Shown here: one piece after another, positions 51,961-61,878 of the stretch
Numbering within the stretch: the first letter of the stretch is position 1
Layout of the letters: each line of letters begins with the position of its first letter
Assembly: GCA_036269075.1 (NCBI GenBank)
Contig: DATASX010000088.1
Location: 1 to 64,000, forward strand
DNA: 64,000 nucleotides
Direction: 5' to 3'
Source of the DNA: Sporichthyaceae bacterium
GTDB lineage: Bacteria > Actinomycetota > Actinomycetes > Sporichthyales > Sporichthyaceae
The notes under the pieces: model-generated
Seen by the model: the letters and a program-made list of their open reading frames with translations, nothing else
Database searches by the model: none
Told to the model about the DNA's origin: nothing
Position numbers and translations under genes: made by a program

Positions 51961-52227
51961 GCTCTCGTCAGAAACGCTCGACGCCACTGGCTCACGCCGA
52001 GGCTTCGTGGGCTGACTCCTTACTCGGTGGTTGCGTTCAGCCGGCCTGTGGGAGGGAGGGGTTCGGACCGTAACCACTGTGCAGGTCCGTCGGACGTCGG
52101 TCACCGGCTTCCAAGGCCTGTGCAGCTGATCGCAGCGGCGAGCTACGGCGCCCGACCACCGGTAAACAGATCCGGGAATTCGCCGATTTCCCTTGCAGAG
52201 ATGGGAAAACCGGGCGAGAATAGTCTC

Positions 52228-53352
52228 ATGTCGAACACCAGTTCGAACCGGCTCATGTCGGTCGAGGAGGCCCTGGACTGGCTCGCGGCCACCGCCGGCG
52301 AGATCACCTGGACCGGCGCGGTCACTGACGGCACCGACGTGCTGGCCCGCATCGGGGTACTGGAGCGGCAGGTCGCGATGGTCCAGGGCGAGCAGGTGCT
52401 GGCCATGGCCGAATGGGTCGCCGACTCCCTCGACCGCCATGACGCGGAGCGCCCCGTGTGGGTCGACCCGCAGACCTGGGAGCAGTCCCAGGAGTTGGAC
52501 TTCGCCGAGCGTTCGGCCTACGCCGAGGTCGCCCTGGAGCTGGGCCTGGCCGACTGCACCAGTGATCAGCGGGTCCATGTCGCGGTGGAGCTGCGGCGCC
52601 GCCTGCCGGGCGCCTTGGCCGCCCTGTGCGCCGGGCGGATCACGATGGCCAAGGCCCGGGTGATCCTGGAGGAGACCGCCGAGCTCGACGCCGAACTGCT
52701 CGCGCAGGTCGAGGCGGCAGCACTGGGCAAGGCCGAGGGACTCACCCCGGCGAACCTGCGCCGGGCCACCCGCCGCGCCGTGGCCCGCCTCGACGCCAAC
52801 GCTGTCGCCAAACGCCGCGCCACGGCCGTAGCGCAACGCTCGGTGAAGATGTGGGAGATCGGCGATGGGATGTCCGCCCTGGAAGCCATCCTGCCCACCC
52901 CGGTCGCACAGGCCGCCTTCGCGGTCATCGACGCCACCGCCCACCAAGCCATCACCCCAGGTGACGATCGCAGCATCGACGCGGCCCGTGCCGACGCCCT
53001 GGTCCTCACTATCTGCTTCCCGCCCGACATGGCCCCGCGGATCAGCTACCAGATCCAGATCATCTCCACCGACCCCGACCTGAACGCCGACCCCACCCGC
53101 CGCCTCCCTACCGCGGCCCAAGCCCGCTACGTGAAAGCCCGCGACCAGCATTGCGTCCACCCCGGCTGCCGGGCCACCCGCACCGAGCAGGACCACACCA
53201 CCGCCCACACCGGCGGCGGGCCCACACTCACCACCAACCTCGCCTTGCGATGCAGGAAGCACCACACCCTCAAGCACTTGCTCGGCTGGACAGCCACCCA
53301 GGACCCCGACGGCACCCTCACCCTGACCACGCCGTCAGGCCGGACCTACTGA
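52228..53352 (+). CDS. DUF222 and HNH endonuclease domain protein (13E12 repeat type)
   Basis: A 374-residue protein. Residues about 5-245 form the DUF222 helical region (MSVEEALDWLAA, ELRRRLPGALAALCAGRIT), and the C-terminal HNH nuclease has CVHPGC, EQDHTTAHTGGG and LALRCRKHHTLKH. Such genes are multicopy and dispersed in actinobacteria and are suspected of being mobile, though movement is not proven. GGGCGAGAATAG precedes the ATG at 52228. No flanking inverted repeats were seen. Confidence 0.85.
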   Translation: MSNTSSNRLMSVEEALDWLAATAGEITWTGAVTDGTDVLARIGVLERQVAMVQGEQVLAMAEWVADSLDRHDAERPVWVDPQTWEQSQELDFAERSAYAEVALELGLADCTSDQRVHVAVELRRRLPGALAALCAGRITMAKARVILEETAELDAELLAQVEAAALGKAEGLTPANLRRATRRAVARLDANAVAKRRATAVAQRSVKMWEIGDGMSALEAILPTPVAQAAFAVIDATAHQAITPGDDRSIDAARADALVLTICFPPDMAPRISYQIQIISTDPDLNADPTRRLPTAAQARYVKARDQHCVHPGCRATRTEQDHTTAHTGGGPTLTTNLALRCRKHHTLKHLLGWTATQDPDGTLTLTTPSGRTY

Positions 53353-53467
53353 ACCCGGCCTCCGGATGAAGACGGCATCGATCAACCCGTCGAGAAACTG
53401 CCCCCGCCGAGGCAACCGGCTCCGGATCTCCCCGAGCAACCGCCCTTCTGAGCCGCCTGGCCGACTG

Positions 53468-53668
53468 CTACTCCTCGACGAGGCTCAGCGCCTCGGTCGG
53501 GCAGCCTTCGACGGCGGACTCCACTTCTTTCAGTCGATCCGCCGGCGGGCATTCCTGGAGCACCTTCATCGTGCCGTCGTCCTGAATCTCGAAGATCCCG
53601 GGGGCGCTCTCCTCGCACATCCCGAGGCCGGTGCACCGGTGCCGATCGACGACTATGCGCTTGGCCAT
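53468..53668 (-). CDS. 3Fe-4S-type ferredoxin
   Basis: A 66-residue electron carrier. The cluster motif is HRCTGLGMCEESAP, with the last ligand in EGCPTEAL, and has the reduced spacing typical of actinobacterial [3Fe-4S] ferredoxins that serve cytochrome P450s; the position of the usual fourth cysteine is not filled. GGAGGAGG precedes the ATG. No P450 is in the window. It follows an SCP2-domain gene on the same strand. Confidence 0.88.
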   Translation of the reverse strand: MAKRIVVDRHRCTGLGMCEESAPGIFEIQDDGTMKVLQECPPADRLKEVESAVEGCPTEALSLVEE

Positions 53669-53699
53669 CCGTCCTCCTCCCGCGCGTCCGACTCGCCTG

Positions 53700-54095
53700 C
53701 TAGGCCTTGTCCTTCTCGGCGACCAGTTCGCGGTACATCGGGAACAGCGGCTTGGTCAGCGGCACCAGCTTGAGGATCTTGTTCACCGGGCCCTTGGCCT
53801 TGACCTGGCCCTTCGCCATGCCGACGGCGAGGTTGTAGTCGCCGCGCCAGAACTTGTCGGCGATGTCGGCCGACATCGCCAGCGTCACGTCGGCGGGCTC
53901 GTCGATGGGACCGTTGACGATCGCGAACTCGTCGCGCATCACGATGTTCATCTCGACGTCCGGGTCGGTGTAGAGCACTCGCATGACGAGGTTCGCAGCC
54001 TTGAGCTTAGGACCGGACTCGGGGTGCTCGGCAGCCAGCCGGAACACCCCGCCGATGTACTTGTCCACCTCAGCTGCGTCGGCGAAGTAAGCCAT
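53700..54095 (-). CDS. SCP2 sterol-binding domain protein
   Basis: A 131-residue protein with a single SCP2-like lipid-binding fold: YFADAAEVDKYIGGVFRLA at the start, LYTDPDVEMNIVMRDEFA in the middle, and the LAMSADIADKFWRGDYNLAVGMAKG segment (family pattern, shown in parts). The ATG at 54095 is preferred over 54152. It is divergent from a crotonase-family gene and precedes the ferredoxin, suggesting lipid or sterol metabolism. Confidence 0.82.
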   Translation of the reverse strand: MAYFADAAEVDKYIGGVFRLAAEHPESGPKLKAANLVMRVLYTDPDVEMNIVMRDEFAIVNGPIDEPADVTLAMSADIADKFWRGDYNLAVGMAKGQVKAKGPVNKILKLVPLTKPLFPMYRELVAEKDKA

Positions 54096-54235
54096 CAGGC
54101 GCGCTCCTCTCGGGACCCGGTGAAGCCGCCCTCGGGGTGTGGCGGCCGTCACGTACCGGGCGTCGGACAGAATTCAACACGTACGCGCAAGTAGCCAAGT
54201 GCCCAGGGTGGGCGAAGGTCGAGGGAGCGCCGCCA

Positions 54236-55024
54236 ATGAGTGAGGCAGCCACCGCCGTCGTGTCCGGACGAGTCCTCCAGGTCCGGTTGACGGCCCCGGA
54301 GCGCGCCAACGCCATCGATCTGGAGTCGGTGAGCAGCCTGTACAAGGCCCTGGACGGCTTCGGGCCCGGCATCGGCGCGCTCAGCCTGCTGCACGACGGG
54401 CCGAACTTCTGCGTCGGCGGCGACGTCAGCGGCTTCCGCGACGCGACCGACCCGGAGGCGTACCTGTTCGAACTGGCCGAAGCGGCGCATCGCTGCATCC
54501 GGGTCCTGTCGGCGGCCCCGGCCCCGGTGGTCATCGGTGCCCGTGGTTGGGCGGCCGGCGCAGGGATGGCGATCCTGCTGACCGCCGACATCCTCGTACT
54601 GGGCGAGTCCGCCAGGATGCGAGTTGCCTACCCGGCGATCGGCATCACACCGGACTGTGGTCTGAGTTGGAACCTCCCCCGGATCGTCGGCCGCGCGCGG
54701 GCCCGCGAGATCCTGATGACCAACCGCCCGGTCGATGCCGCCGAGGCGCTCGCCATCGGGATCGCGGCCCACGTGGTGCCCGACGAGGCGGTCGAATCGA
54801 CTGTCGACCGCATCGCCGCGGAGCTGTCGCAGGGCCCGACGCAGGCCTACGGCAACATCCGCGGGCTGCTCTCCGACGGCGAGTCCCGGACCCTCGACGA
54901 GCACCTCGACTTCGAGGCCCGCTCGATCGCCCGCAGCGCCGTCACCGCGCAGGGCGCCGAGGGCATCCGCGCGTTCCTGGAGAAGCGTCGCCCCGTCTTC
55001 CACCCTGACGGACCGTCACGATGA
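54236..55024 (+). CDS. Enoyl-CoA hydratase/isomerase family protein
   Basis: A 262-residue crotonase-fold protein. NFCVGGDVSGFRD near residue 58 is the first oxyanion-hole loop and ARGWAAGAGMAILLTADI near 102 the second. The usual catalytic glutamates are replaced or shifted (PDCGLSWNLPRIVG in place of the GxE/GGT region), so the reaction is uncertain. The ATG at 54236 follows GAGGGAGCG. It ends in a copy of the dispersed palindrome, 20 bp before pheA. Confidence 0.82.
   Translation: MSEAATAVVSGRVLQVRLTAPERANAIDLESVSSLYKALDGFGPGIGALSLLHDGPNFCVGGDVSGFRDATDPEAYLFELAEAAHRCIRVLSAAPAPVVIGARGWAAGAGMAILLTADILVLGESARMRVAYPAIGITPDCGLSWNLPRIVGRARAREILMTNRPVDAAEALAIGIAAHVVPDEAVESTVDRIAAELSQGPTQAYGNIRGLLSDGESRTLDEHLDFEARSIARSAVTAQGAEGIRAFLEKRRPVFHPDGPSR
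55006..55018. repeat. Dispersed palindrome TGAC-N5-GTCA, copy 7
   Basis: TGACG-GAC-CGTCA, in the last codons of the crotonase-family gene. Confidence 0.8.
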
Positions 55025-55043
55025 AGCTTGGCAAGGAAGGCAC

Positions 55044-55898
55044 ATGATTCCGGGCACCATCGGATACCAGGGCGAGCCGGGGTCGAACTCCCAACTCGCG
55101 TGCGAGCAGGCCTGGCCGGAGCACGCCACCGTGCCGTACGCGACGTTCGAGGACGTGTTCGCCGCGGTCGTCGACGGCGAGGTCGACCGCGCCCTGATCC
55201 CGATCGAGAACTCGCTCGCCGGCCGCGTGGCGGACATCCACCACTTGCTGCCCACCTCGGGGCTGTTCATCGTCGGCGAGCACTTCCTGCCGATCACCTT
55301 CCACCTGATGGCGCTGCCCGGGGTGTCGGTCGAGGAGTTGAAGACGGTGCACTCCCACGTCCACGCCCTCGGCCAGTGCCGCAAGGTGATCCGGCGGCTG
55401 GGCCTGCGCCCGATCGTGGCCGGCGACACCGCCGGGGCGGCGCGGGAGATCGCCGAACTCGGCGACCGGACCGCCGCCTCGTTGTCCCCGTTGCCCGCCG
55501 CGGCGCTCTACGGGCTGGACGTGCTCGAGCACAACGTCGAGGACGAGGTGCACAACACCACGCGGTTCGTGATGCTGGACCGCTCCCCCGCCGAGGTCTC
55601 CCCGGCGGTCGCCGATGTGGTGACGTGCTTCGTCTTCCGGGTCCGCAACATCCCGGCGGCGTTGTACAAGGCGCTGGGCGGGTTCGCCACCAACGGCGTG
55701 AACATGACCAAGCTCGAGTCGTACATGGTCGACGGCCAGTTCAGCGCGACCCAGTTCTACGCCGAGGTCGACGGCCATCCGGAACAGCCGCCGTTGCGCC
55801 GAGCCCTGGAGGAGCTGAGCTTCTTCGCCGCCGAGATGCGGATGCTCGGAACGTTCCCGGCCTCGCCGCTGCGGCCGGACCTGGTGCACAGCGGCTGA
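55044..55898 (+). CDS. pheA: Prephenate dehydratase
   Basis: Converts prephenate to phenylpyruvate for phenylalanine synthesis. The 284-residue product has GYQGEPGSNSQLAC at the start, PIENSLAGRVADIH near 50, the catalytic TTRFVML near 173, and a C-terminal ACT regulatory domain (about 195-275) with ALGGFATNGVNMTKLES. AAGGAAGG precedes the ATG. It lies 19 bp after the crotonase-family gene, so they may share a transcript. Confidence 0.95.
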   Translation: MIPGTIGYQGEPGSNSQLACEQAWPEHATVPYATFEDVFAAVVDGEVDRALIPIENSLAGRVADIHHLLPTSGLFIVGEHFLPITFHLMALPGVSVEELKTVHSHVHALGQCRKVIRRLGLRPIVAGDTAGAAREIAELGDRTAASLSPLPAAALYGLDVLEHNVEDEVHNTTRFVMLDRSPAEVSPAVADVVTCFVFRVRNIPAALYKALGGFATNGVNMTKLESYMVDGQFSATQFYAEVDGHPEQPPLRRALEELSFFAAEMRMLGTFPASPLRPDLVHSG

Positions 55899-55958
55899 TC
55901 GGGCTGCGCGCGGATCTCGGTAGCGTCGGAGGCGAACCGCGCCGAGGAGGGCCCCGAA

Positions 55959-56735
55959 ATGCCGATCCGCTACGAACCCGACGGCCACGTCGTGCTGATC
56001 ACGATCGACCGGACCGAGGCGCACAACTGCCTGGATCCCGAGCACAACGACGCGCTCGCCGCGGCGTTCGACAGCTACGAGAAGGACCCCGAACTGCGGG
56101 TCGCGGTGCTCACCGGGGCCGGGGCGAAGTCGTTCAGCGCAGGCGCGGACCTCAAGGCTCTGATCCCACCGTTCCGCGACGCGGTCCGGGCCGGGCAGGC
56201 CCCGCCCTGGGTGATCGGCGGGATCACCGACGGTTCCGGCTCGAAGCCGAGGATCGCAGCGGTGAACGGGCACGCGTTGGCCGGTGGGATGGAGTTGGCG
56301 CTGGCCTGCGACATCCGGCTGGCGTCGGAGAACGCGTCGCTGGGCCTGGCCGAGACCAAGTGGGCGATCATCCCCGGCGCCGGCGGCACCCAGCGACTGC
56401 CGCGCGCGATCCCGCTGGGCGCGGCGATGGAGATCATCCTGACCGGCGACCCGATCGACGCCGCCACCGCGCTGCGACTGGGCCTGGTGAACCGGGTGCT
56501 GCCGCAGGCCGAGCTCGTCCCGGCGGCTCTGGAGCTGGCCCGGACCATCGCCTCGCGCGGCCCGCTGGCCGTCGCGGCGGCCCGCCGCGCGGTGCTCGAC
56601 GGGCTCGGGCTGCCGTTGGCCGAGGGCATGGCGATGGAGTACGGCATGTTCCTCGAGGTGATGCGCACCGAGGACGCCGCCGAGGGCCCACGCGCCTTCG
56701 CCGAGAAACGGCCGTCGGTCTACCAGGGCCACTAG
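55959..56735 (+). CDS. Enoyl-CoA hydratase
   Basis: A 258-residue crotonase-family enzyme. AKSFSAGADLKAL near residue 52 and VNGHALAGGMELALACDI near 100 form the oxyanion hole; the two catalytic glutamates are in GLAETKWAIIPGAGGTQRLP near 130. This pattern fits a genuine hydratase of fatty-acid degradation. GGAGGGCCC precedes the ATG. It is 60 bp after pheA on the same strand. Confidence 0.9.
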   Translation: MPIRYEPDGHVVLITIDRTEAHNCLDPEHNDALAAAFDSYEKDPELRVAVLTGAGAKSFSAGADLKALIPPFRDAVRAGQAPPWVIGGITDGSGSKPRIAAVNGHALAGGMELALACDIRLASENASLGLAETKWAIIPGAGGTQRLPRAIPLGAAMEIILTGDPIDAATALRLGLVNRVLPQAELVPAALELARTIASRGPLAVAAARRAVLDGLGLPLAEGMAMEYGMFLEVMRTEDAAEGPRAFAEKRPSVYQGH

Positions 56736-56772
56736 CGACCGGCGCCGAAGCTCTCCGGGGTAGTTTGGCGGC

Positions 56773-57024
56773 ATGAAGGACGCGCGGAAGTCGCGCCGTC
56801 GACGGGGTGAGCGCCCGACCTACGACGTCGTCACGCCCACCCCCGACCAGGCGCGCCTCGAGCAGATCGCCCAGCGCCAGCGGCGTTACTACCGGGTGAT
56901 GGTCCCGTGCATCCTGCTGGTGGCCTTCGGGTTCTTCGTCCCGGCCCCGACGCCGTTCCGGCTCGGGGCGCTCGCCATCGCGGCGTTCATGCCGCCGATC
57001 GCCGCGATCGTCGGCAACAACTGA
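56773..57024 (+). CDS. DUF3099 family membrane protein
   Basis: An 83-residue protein with a basic N-terminus (KSRRRRGERPTYD) and two hydrophobic segments at about 43-57 and 65-80. The RRYYRVMVPCILLVA stretch and the PTPFRLGALAIAAFMPPIAAI end match the actinobacterial DUF3099 family. Function unknown. Its stop is ten bases from the convergent hydrolase gene. Confidence 0.82.
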   Translation: MKDARKSRRRRGERPTYDVVTPTPDQARLEQIAQRQRRYYRVMVPCILLVAFGFFVPAPTPFRLGALAIAAFMPPIAAIVGNN

Positions 57025-57034
57025 CGCCGACCAG

Positions 57035-57835
57035 TCAGCGACCCGCGTCCACCTTGTCGGCGACCTCGAGGATCGTGCGAACCACCAGGGCCGGATCGTC
57101 GTACATGGGCATGTGGCCGACCCCGGGTAGGCGAACCAATTCGGCCTTCGGCAGCACGGTCAACCAGGGCCGGCCGTAGCGCTCGAACGGGATCGTGCGG
57201 TCCTTCATCGGCCAGGCCAGCCGGACCGGCACGTCGACCTGCAACCGGGCCACCGGCCCTGAGGCCCGGAGCGCGGCCAGCAGGCCGTCCAGCAGTTCGC
57301 AGGCCGCCGTGTCCTCGAGCATCCCAGTGAGTTCCTCGACCGGGATCAGGTCGGCGCGTTCCATCACAGGTCGGAACATGCGGCGCCGGGTACTGGGCCG
57401 AGCCAACATCCGCTGCACGGTCGGGCTCACGGTGGCGCGGCGGCCGAGCTTCAGCAACCGACCGACGCGAGCCAGGTCGCGGGGCTTGATCCAGGTCCCG
57501 GCCGGGGCGAAGGCAACCACCGAGTGCGCGCGGCCGCGCGCGGCCAGCTCGAGTGCCAGCCAGCCGCCCAACGAGTTGCCCACCAGGTGGGCCCGCTCGA
57601 TGCCAACGGCATCCAGGCGGGACTCCATCTCGTCGGCCAACTTGTCGATGCCGCACGGCCCCGCGGCAACCACCGGTGCTCCACGGTGCCCGGCCATCGT
57701 CGGCGCGTACACGTCGTGATGCTCAGCGAGGGCGTCCTGCACCGGCTGCCACACCCGCCAGGAGCCGTTCAAACCGTGCAGCAGGACCATCGGGGTGCCG
57801 GAACCGGAACGCCGGTGATCGGTCAGCTCAGCCAA
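57035..57835 (-). CDS. Alpha/beta hydrolase
   Basis: A 266-residue alpha/beta-hydrolase-fold enzyme. It has MVLLHGLNGSWRVW near residue 16 (oxyanion HG), the nucleophile elbow LVGNSLGGWLALEL near 84, and the C-terminal LPGVGHMPMYDDP with the catalytic histidine. Substrate unknown. The likely start is a TTG at 57835 with GAGGAGG just upstream. A copy of the dispersed palindrome lies about 40 bp before the start. Confidence 0.85.
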   Translation of the reverse strand: MAELTDHRRSGSGTPMVLLHGLNGSWRVWQPVQDALAEHHDVYAPTMAGHRGAPVVAAGPCGIDKLADEMESRLDAVGIERAHLVGNSLGGWLALELAARGRAHSVVAFAPAGTWIKPRDLARVGRLLKLGRRATVSPTVQRMLARPSTRRRMFRPVMERADLIPVEELTGMLEDTAACELLDGLLAALRASGPVARLQVDVPVRLAWPMKDRTIPFERYGRPWLTVLPKAELVRLPGVGHMPMYDDPALVVRTILEVADKVDAGR

Positions 57836-57873
57836 GAGGGCCTCCTCGTCGCGAGCGAAGTCAATCAGAGGCC

Positions 57874-57886
57874 TGACGAACAGTCA
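57874..57886. repeat. Dispersed palindrome TGAC-N5-GTCA, copy 8
   Basis: CTGACG-AAC-AGTCAG at 57873-57887, in the gap upstream of the hydrolase gene; the innermost pair is mismatched. Confidence 0.7.
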
Positions 57887-57920
57887 GATCGCACCCGCCG
57901 CGCGCCGGGTTCGAACTCGG

Positions 57921-58469
57921 TCAGTACCCGACCGTCTGCGGATCGCGGTTACCCGCGCCGGAGTCCCCCGAGTCGTGGCCCGTCGGCTCCGGGCTGGACG
58001 AACCCAAGGTGCCGGCATGCCGGGCCAGGTAGCCGTCCGCCGCCTTGACGACCGCGTCGGCTGCCGCGCGTTCCCGCACCGGGCTCGCGGGATTCAGGCC
58101 CTTCTGGATGATCGCGAACTGGTCCTCGAGGATCCGGTACGTGGCGGGTTCGGTGACCCGCACCGTACCCTCGATGCTTGACCACACCGGCTCGATCCGG
58201 CCTTGCGCGTCGGCCGCGGCCTGCGGATCCGAGCCGACCGAGTTGGCCACGTCGTTGACGATGTTCTTCAGCAGGCTCAACCCGTCGACGACCTCGGGAG
58301 CCGGGACCCGCATGTCGTCGGCGGTGAGGCCGTTGCTGTCGGCGGGCGTCGCGACCACCGAACCGGTACCGGACGGGGCAGCCGCCGCCGGGGCCGAGGT
58401 GCCGGAGCCGCAGGCGGTCAGCGCGAGGGCGGCCGTGACCGCCAGGGCCACCCCCGAAACCGCTCGCAC
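57921..58469 (-). CDS. Putative lipoprotein, helical
   Basis: A 182-residue exported protein with a lipoprotein signal (VRAVSGVALAVTAALALTAC, cysteine at 20). The mature part is helical, with EPVWSSIEGTVRVTEPATYR near 94-113 reminiscent of EfeO-type lipoprotein helices, but the match is too weak to claim an iron role. The GTG at 58469 is preferred; a TTG at 58532 is possible. The tail is rich in Ser, Pro and Gly. Confidence 0.6.
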   Translation of the reverse strand: MRAVSGVALAVTAALALTACGSGTSAPAAAAPSGTGSVVATPADSNGLTADDMRVPAPEVVDGLSLLKNIVNDVANSVGSDPQAAADAQGRIEPVWSSIEGTVRVTEPATYRILEDQFAIIQKGLNPASPVRERAAADAVVKAADGYLARHAGTLGSSSPEPTGHDSGDSGAGNRDPQTVGY

Positions 58470-58657
58470 AGCCGCTCCCGCTCCACCGGGGCAGACCCGG
58501 ACCGCCTTCACCCCGAACGAAGGAAGACCCAACTTTCGCAGCCCCGACGACCTGATCCGAACCGCGGCGCGACATCTTGACCGATCCGCAACACGAGTTG
58601 ATCGGACCGCACCGCGAGCGCTCCTGAACCGCGGTCCGCCGCGACATTCGGGCGTGG

Positions 58658-60790
58658 TCAGCGCGTGGCACCGGCCTCCTGCATGCCGCGCAGTTCGCGT
58701 TTGAGCTCGGAGATCTCGTCGCGCAACCGCGCCGCGAGCTCGAAGGCCAACTCCGCGGCCGCGGTGTGCATCTGCTCGGTCAGGTCGCCGATCAGATCGG
58801 CCAGGTCCGTGGCCGGCAACCCGGCCAGGTCAGCCGCGTGCCGACCGGGGCGGTCGCCCCTGACCTTCGAGGAGAAGCCCGGCACCGGCGCCTTGCCCCG
58901 GCTCCGTTGCCGGCCGCCACCGCCGATCAGCTCGGCGGTGTCGGCGTCCTCACGGGCGATCGAGTCGAGGATGTCGCCGATCTTCTTCCGCAACGGGGTT
59001 GGGTCTATGCCGTGCTCGAGGTTGTACGCGACCTGCTTGGCCCGCCGCCGATTGGTCTCGTCGATGGCCTTCTCCATCGACGGAGTGACCTTGTCGGCGT
59101 ACATGTGCACCTGACCGGACACGTTCCGGGCGGCCCGGCCGATCGTCTGGATCAGCGAGGTGCCGCTGCGCAGGAACCCTTCCTTGTCAGCATCGAGGAT
59201 CGACACCAAGGAGACCTCGGGCAGGTCCAGCCCCTCCCGCAGCAGGTTGATGCCGACCAGCTCGTCGTTGTCGCCGACCCGCAGCTCCCGCAGCAACTCC
59301 ACCCGGCGCAGGGTGTCGACCTCCGAGTGCAGATACCGCACCCGGACGCCGAGTTCGAGCAGGTAATCAGTCAGGTCCTCGGACATCTTCTTGGTCAGCG
59401 TCGTGACCAGGACCCGCTCATTGCGGGCCGCCCGCTCCCGGATCTCGTGCAGCAGATCGTCGATCTGGCCCTTGGTCGGCTTGACGATGATCTCCGGGTC
59501 GATCAGCCCGGTGGGCCGGATGATCTGTTCGACGATTCCGTCGGCCTGCCCCAGCTCGTACGGACCCGGGGTGGCCGACAGGTAGACGGTCTGCCCGACG
59601 CGGTCGAGGAACTCCTCCCACCGCAGCGGCCGGTTGTCGCACGCCGAGGGCAATCGGAAGCCGTGGTCGACAAGCATCCGCTTGCGGGACATGTCGCCCT
59701 CGTACATGCCACCGATCTGAGGGACCGTCACATGCGACTCGTCGATGACGAGCAGGAAGTCCTCGGGGAAGAAGTCCAGCAGGCAGTGCGGCGGGCTGCC
59801 CGCCTCGCGGCCGTCGATGTGCCGGGAGTAGTTCTCGATGCCCGAGCAGAACCCGACCTGGCGCATCATCTCCACGTCGTACTGGGTCCGCATCCGCAGC
59901 CGCTGCGCCTCCAGCAACTTGCCGGACCGCTCCAACTCCGCCAGCCGCGCCGTGCACTCGGCCTCGATCCCGGCGATCGCCCGCTCCATGCGCTCCGGGC
60001 CGGCGACGTAATGGGTCGCCGGGAAGACATGGATGCTCGTCTCCTCCGAGATCACCTCGCCGGTCACCGGGTGCAGGGTCATGACCCGCTCGATCTCGTC
60101 GCCGAAGAACTCGATCCGCAGCGCCAGTTTTTCGTACACCGGGAAGATCTCGACGGTGTCGCCGCGCACCCGGAACGTGCCCCGGGTGAACGCGACGTCG
60201 TTGCGGGTGTACTGCATCGTCACCAACTGACGCAGCAACAAGTCGCGCTCGATCTCCTCCCCGACCGAGAGCGCGACCATCCGCTCCAGGTACTCCTCGG
60301 GTGTACCGAGGCCGTAGATGCAAGAGACTGTGGCCACCACGATCACGTCGCGCCGGGTCAGCAACGAGTTGGTCGCCGAGTGGCGCAGCCGCTCGACCTC
60401 CTCGTTCACCGAGGAGTCCTTCTCGATGTAGGTGTCCGTCTGCGGCACGTAGGCCTCGGGTTGGTAGTAGTCGTAGTACGAGACGAAGTACTCGACCGCG
60501 TTGTTCGGCAGCAGCTCGCGGAACTCGTTGGCCAACTGCGCGGCCAGGGTCTTGTTCGGCGCCATCACCAGGGTCGGGCGCTGCAGCCGCTCCACCAGCC
60601 AGGCCGTGGTCGCGGACTTGCCCGTGCCGGTCGCACCGAGCAGCACGACCTTCTGCTCGTCGGCCTGGATGCGACGGGCCAACTCCTTGATCGCCGCCGG
60701 CTGGTCGCCGGAGGGCTGGAAGTCGCTGACCACCTCGAACGGGCGGGTGGTGCGCTTGAGCTTGGTCTCGAGCTCGGCGTCGATTCTCAC
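58658..60790 (-). CDS. uvrB: Excinuclease ABC subunit B
   Basis: Damage-verifying helicase-like ATPase of nucleotide excision repair, 710 residues. [14 protein letters not shown] near 52 is Walker [14 protein letters not shown] and the [16 protein letters not shown] (DESH) box near 355 follow; motif VI is QTIGRAARN near 555; the C-terminal UVR domain (about 665-700) binds UvrC. uvrA and uvrC are encoded 11-18 kb away. No SOS-like box was seen in its 190-bp upstream gap. Confidence 0.97.
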   Translation of the reverse strand: MRIDAELETKLKRTTRPFEVVSDFQPSGDQPAAIKELARRIQADEQKVVLLGATGTGKSATTAWLVERLQRPTLVMAPNKTLAAQLANEFRELLPNNAVEYFVSYYDYYQPEAYVPQTDTYIEKDSSVNEEVERLRHSATNSLLTRRDVIVVATVSCIYGLGTPEEYLERMVALSVGEEIERDLLLRQLVTMQYTRNDVAFTRGTFRVRGDTVEIFPVYEKLALRIEFFGDEIERVMTLHPVTGEVISEETSIHVFPATHYVAGPERMERAIAGIEAECTARLAELERSGKLLEAQRLRMRTQYDVEMMRQVGFCSGIENYSRHIDGREAGSPPHCLLDFFPEDFLLVIDESHVTVPQIGGMYEGDMSRKRMLVDHGFRLPSACDNRPLRWEEFLDRVGQTVYLSATPGPYELGQADGIVEQIIRPTGLIDPEIIVKPTKGQIDDLLHEIRERAARNERVLVTTLTKKMSEDLTDYLLELGVRVRYLHSEVDTLRRVELLRELRVGDNDELVGINLLREGLDLPEVSLVSILDADKEGFLRSGTSLIQTIGRAARNVSGQVHMYADKVTPSMEKAIDETNRRRAKQVAYNLEHGIDPTPLRKKIGDILDSIAREDADTAELIGGGGRQRSRGKAPVPGFSSKVRGDRPGRHAADLAGLPATDLADLIGDLTEQMHTAAAELAFELAARLRDEISELKRELRGMQEAGATR

Positions 60791-60983
60791 GCGTTCACGT
60801 TACGTCGCGCGACCGACAGTTTGTCGGCGGCCGGATCGGCGACCGCTGCACCGATCGAGGCGACCCATCTCAAGTGCGTTGTCACCCGATCGGACCAAGC
60901 CGGTTGTCGGTTGATCCCACCGACCTCATCGTTCTGGGCTGCGGCCGGATCGGCCGTTCTCCAAGCAGCCCGTAGGGGTCGAA

Positions 60984-61865
60984 ATGTCGAACTTTGGACG
61001 GGCCGCCAGAACCGCTCTGGCGACCGCCACCGTAGGGCTGCTCTGCGGCCTGCCGGCGCAGGCAGAAGCGGCGGCGACGCGCGCGGCCGAGTGCTCGCCG
61101 GTCTCGGACCACAATGACGACGACTGCTTCTTCACCGACCCGCCCCCGCACGGACACCACCACCGCCACGACCCGCCCGGCCGCGACGACCGGGGCGGAG
61201 GTGGCGGACGCGACGGTCGTGTCCCGACCTCGGTCGGCCCGCACTGGGGCGTGATCGACCGCAACACCACCGGTGGGGCCTCGGCCACGCTGCGTTCCGG
61301 TCCCTACGAGACCGCCTTCGGCAACAACCTGGCGCCACCGTCCGGCAGCGGCAGTCTCAACATCCAGACCCCGGCGGGCACCAAGGTCGACTTCGGCAAC
61401 GAGGTCGACTTCGTCGGGCAGAAGGTGGCGAGCCTGACCAAGGTCAGCTTCTACGTCTACACGACCGCCGAGAACCAGGCGGCGGCCAACGGCGGCGTGA
61501 ACAACCTGCCGGTGATCCGACTCGAGATCAACCCGAACGACGGCGTGAGCGGGACCTACAGCACGCTCGTCTACGTTCCAGCCGGGGATGCCTCGAACAA
61601 CGGGAAATTCACCAAGTTCGACGCCGCCAGCACCGGCTACTGGTATCTCACCGGCGCCGCCGGGACCACCACCGGCTGCACCCTGTCCACGGCCACCCCG
61701 TGCTCGCTGGCTACGGTCAAGATGAAGCTGCCCGCTTCGACCATCTCCACGGTCTCGGTCGGCAAGGGCAGCGACAACTTCTTCGCCGGCGCGGTCGACG
61801 ACCTGCAGATCAACAACACCGTGTACGACTTCGAGCCGTTCGGGGTGGAGCAGCACTCCGCGTAG
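60984..61865 (+). CDS. Secreted protein with His-rich linker
   Basis: A 293-residue exported protein. A signal peptide (about 1-30, ending GLPAQAEAAA) is followed by a proline/histidine/glycine-rich low-complexity stretch (PPPHGHHHRHDPPG near 54) and a beta-rich domain from about 80 onward, with KVDFGNEVDFVGQKVASL and a single disulfide-like pair of cysteines near 236 and 244. I do not recognise the domain; it resembles secreted choice-of-anchor-type beta sandwiches. It diverges from uvrB. Confidence 0.6.
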   Translation: MSNFGRAARTALATATVGLLCGLPAQAEAAATRAAECSPVSDHNDDDCFFTDPPPHGHHHRHDPPGRDDRGGGGGRDGRVPTSVGPHWGVIDRNTTGGASATLRSGPYETAFGNNLAPPSGSGSLNIQTPAGTKVDFGNEVDFVGQKVASLTKVSFYVYTTAENQAAANGGVNNLPVIRLEINPNDGVSGTYSTLVYVPAGDASNNGKFTKFDAASTGYWYLTGAAGTTTGCTLSTATPCSLATVKMKLPASTISTVSVGKGSDNFFAGAVDDLQINNTVYDFEPFGVEQHSA

Positions 61866-61878
61866 CGCTTCGGGTGGG

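Noticed and set aside
52027-52227. N-terminal extension of the DUF222-HNH protein
   Set aside because: No family similarity and a good ATG at 52228.
52228-53352. DUF222-HNH gene as part of an insertion sequence or intron
   Set aside because: No terminal inverted repeats, target duplication or intron-like flanks are visible.
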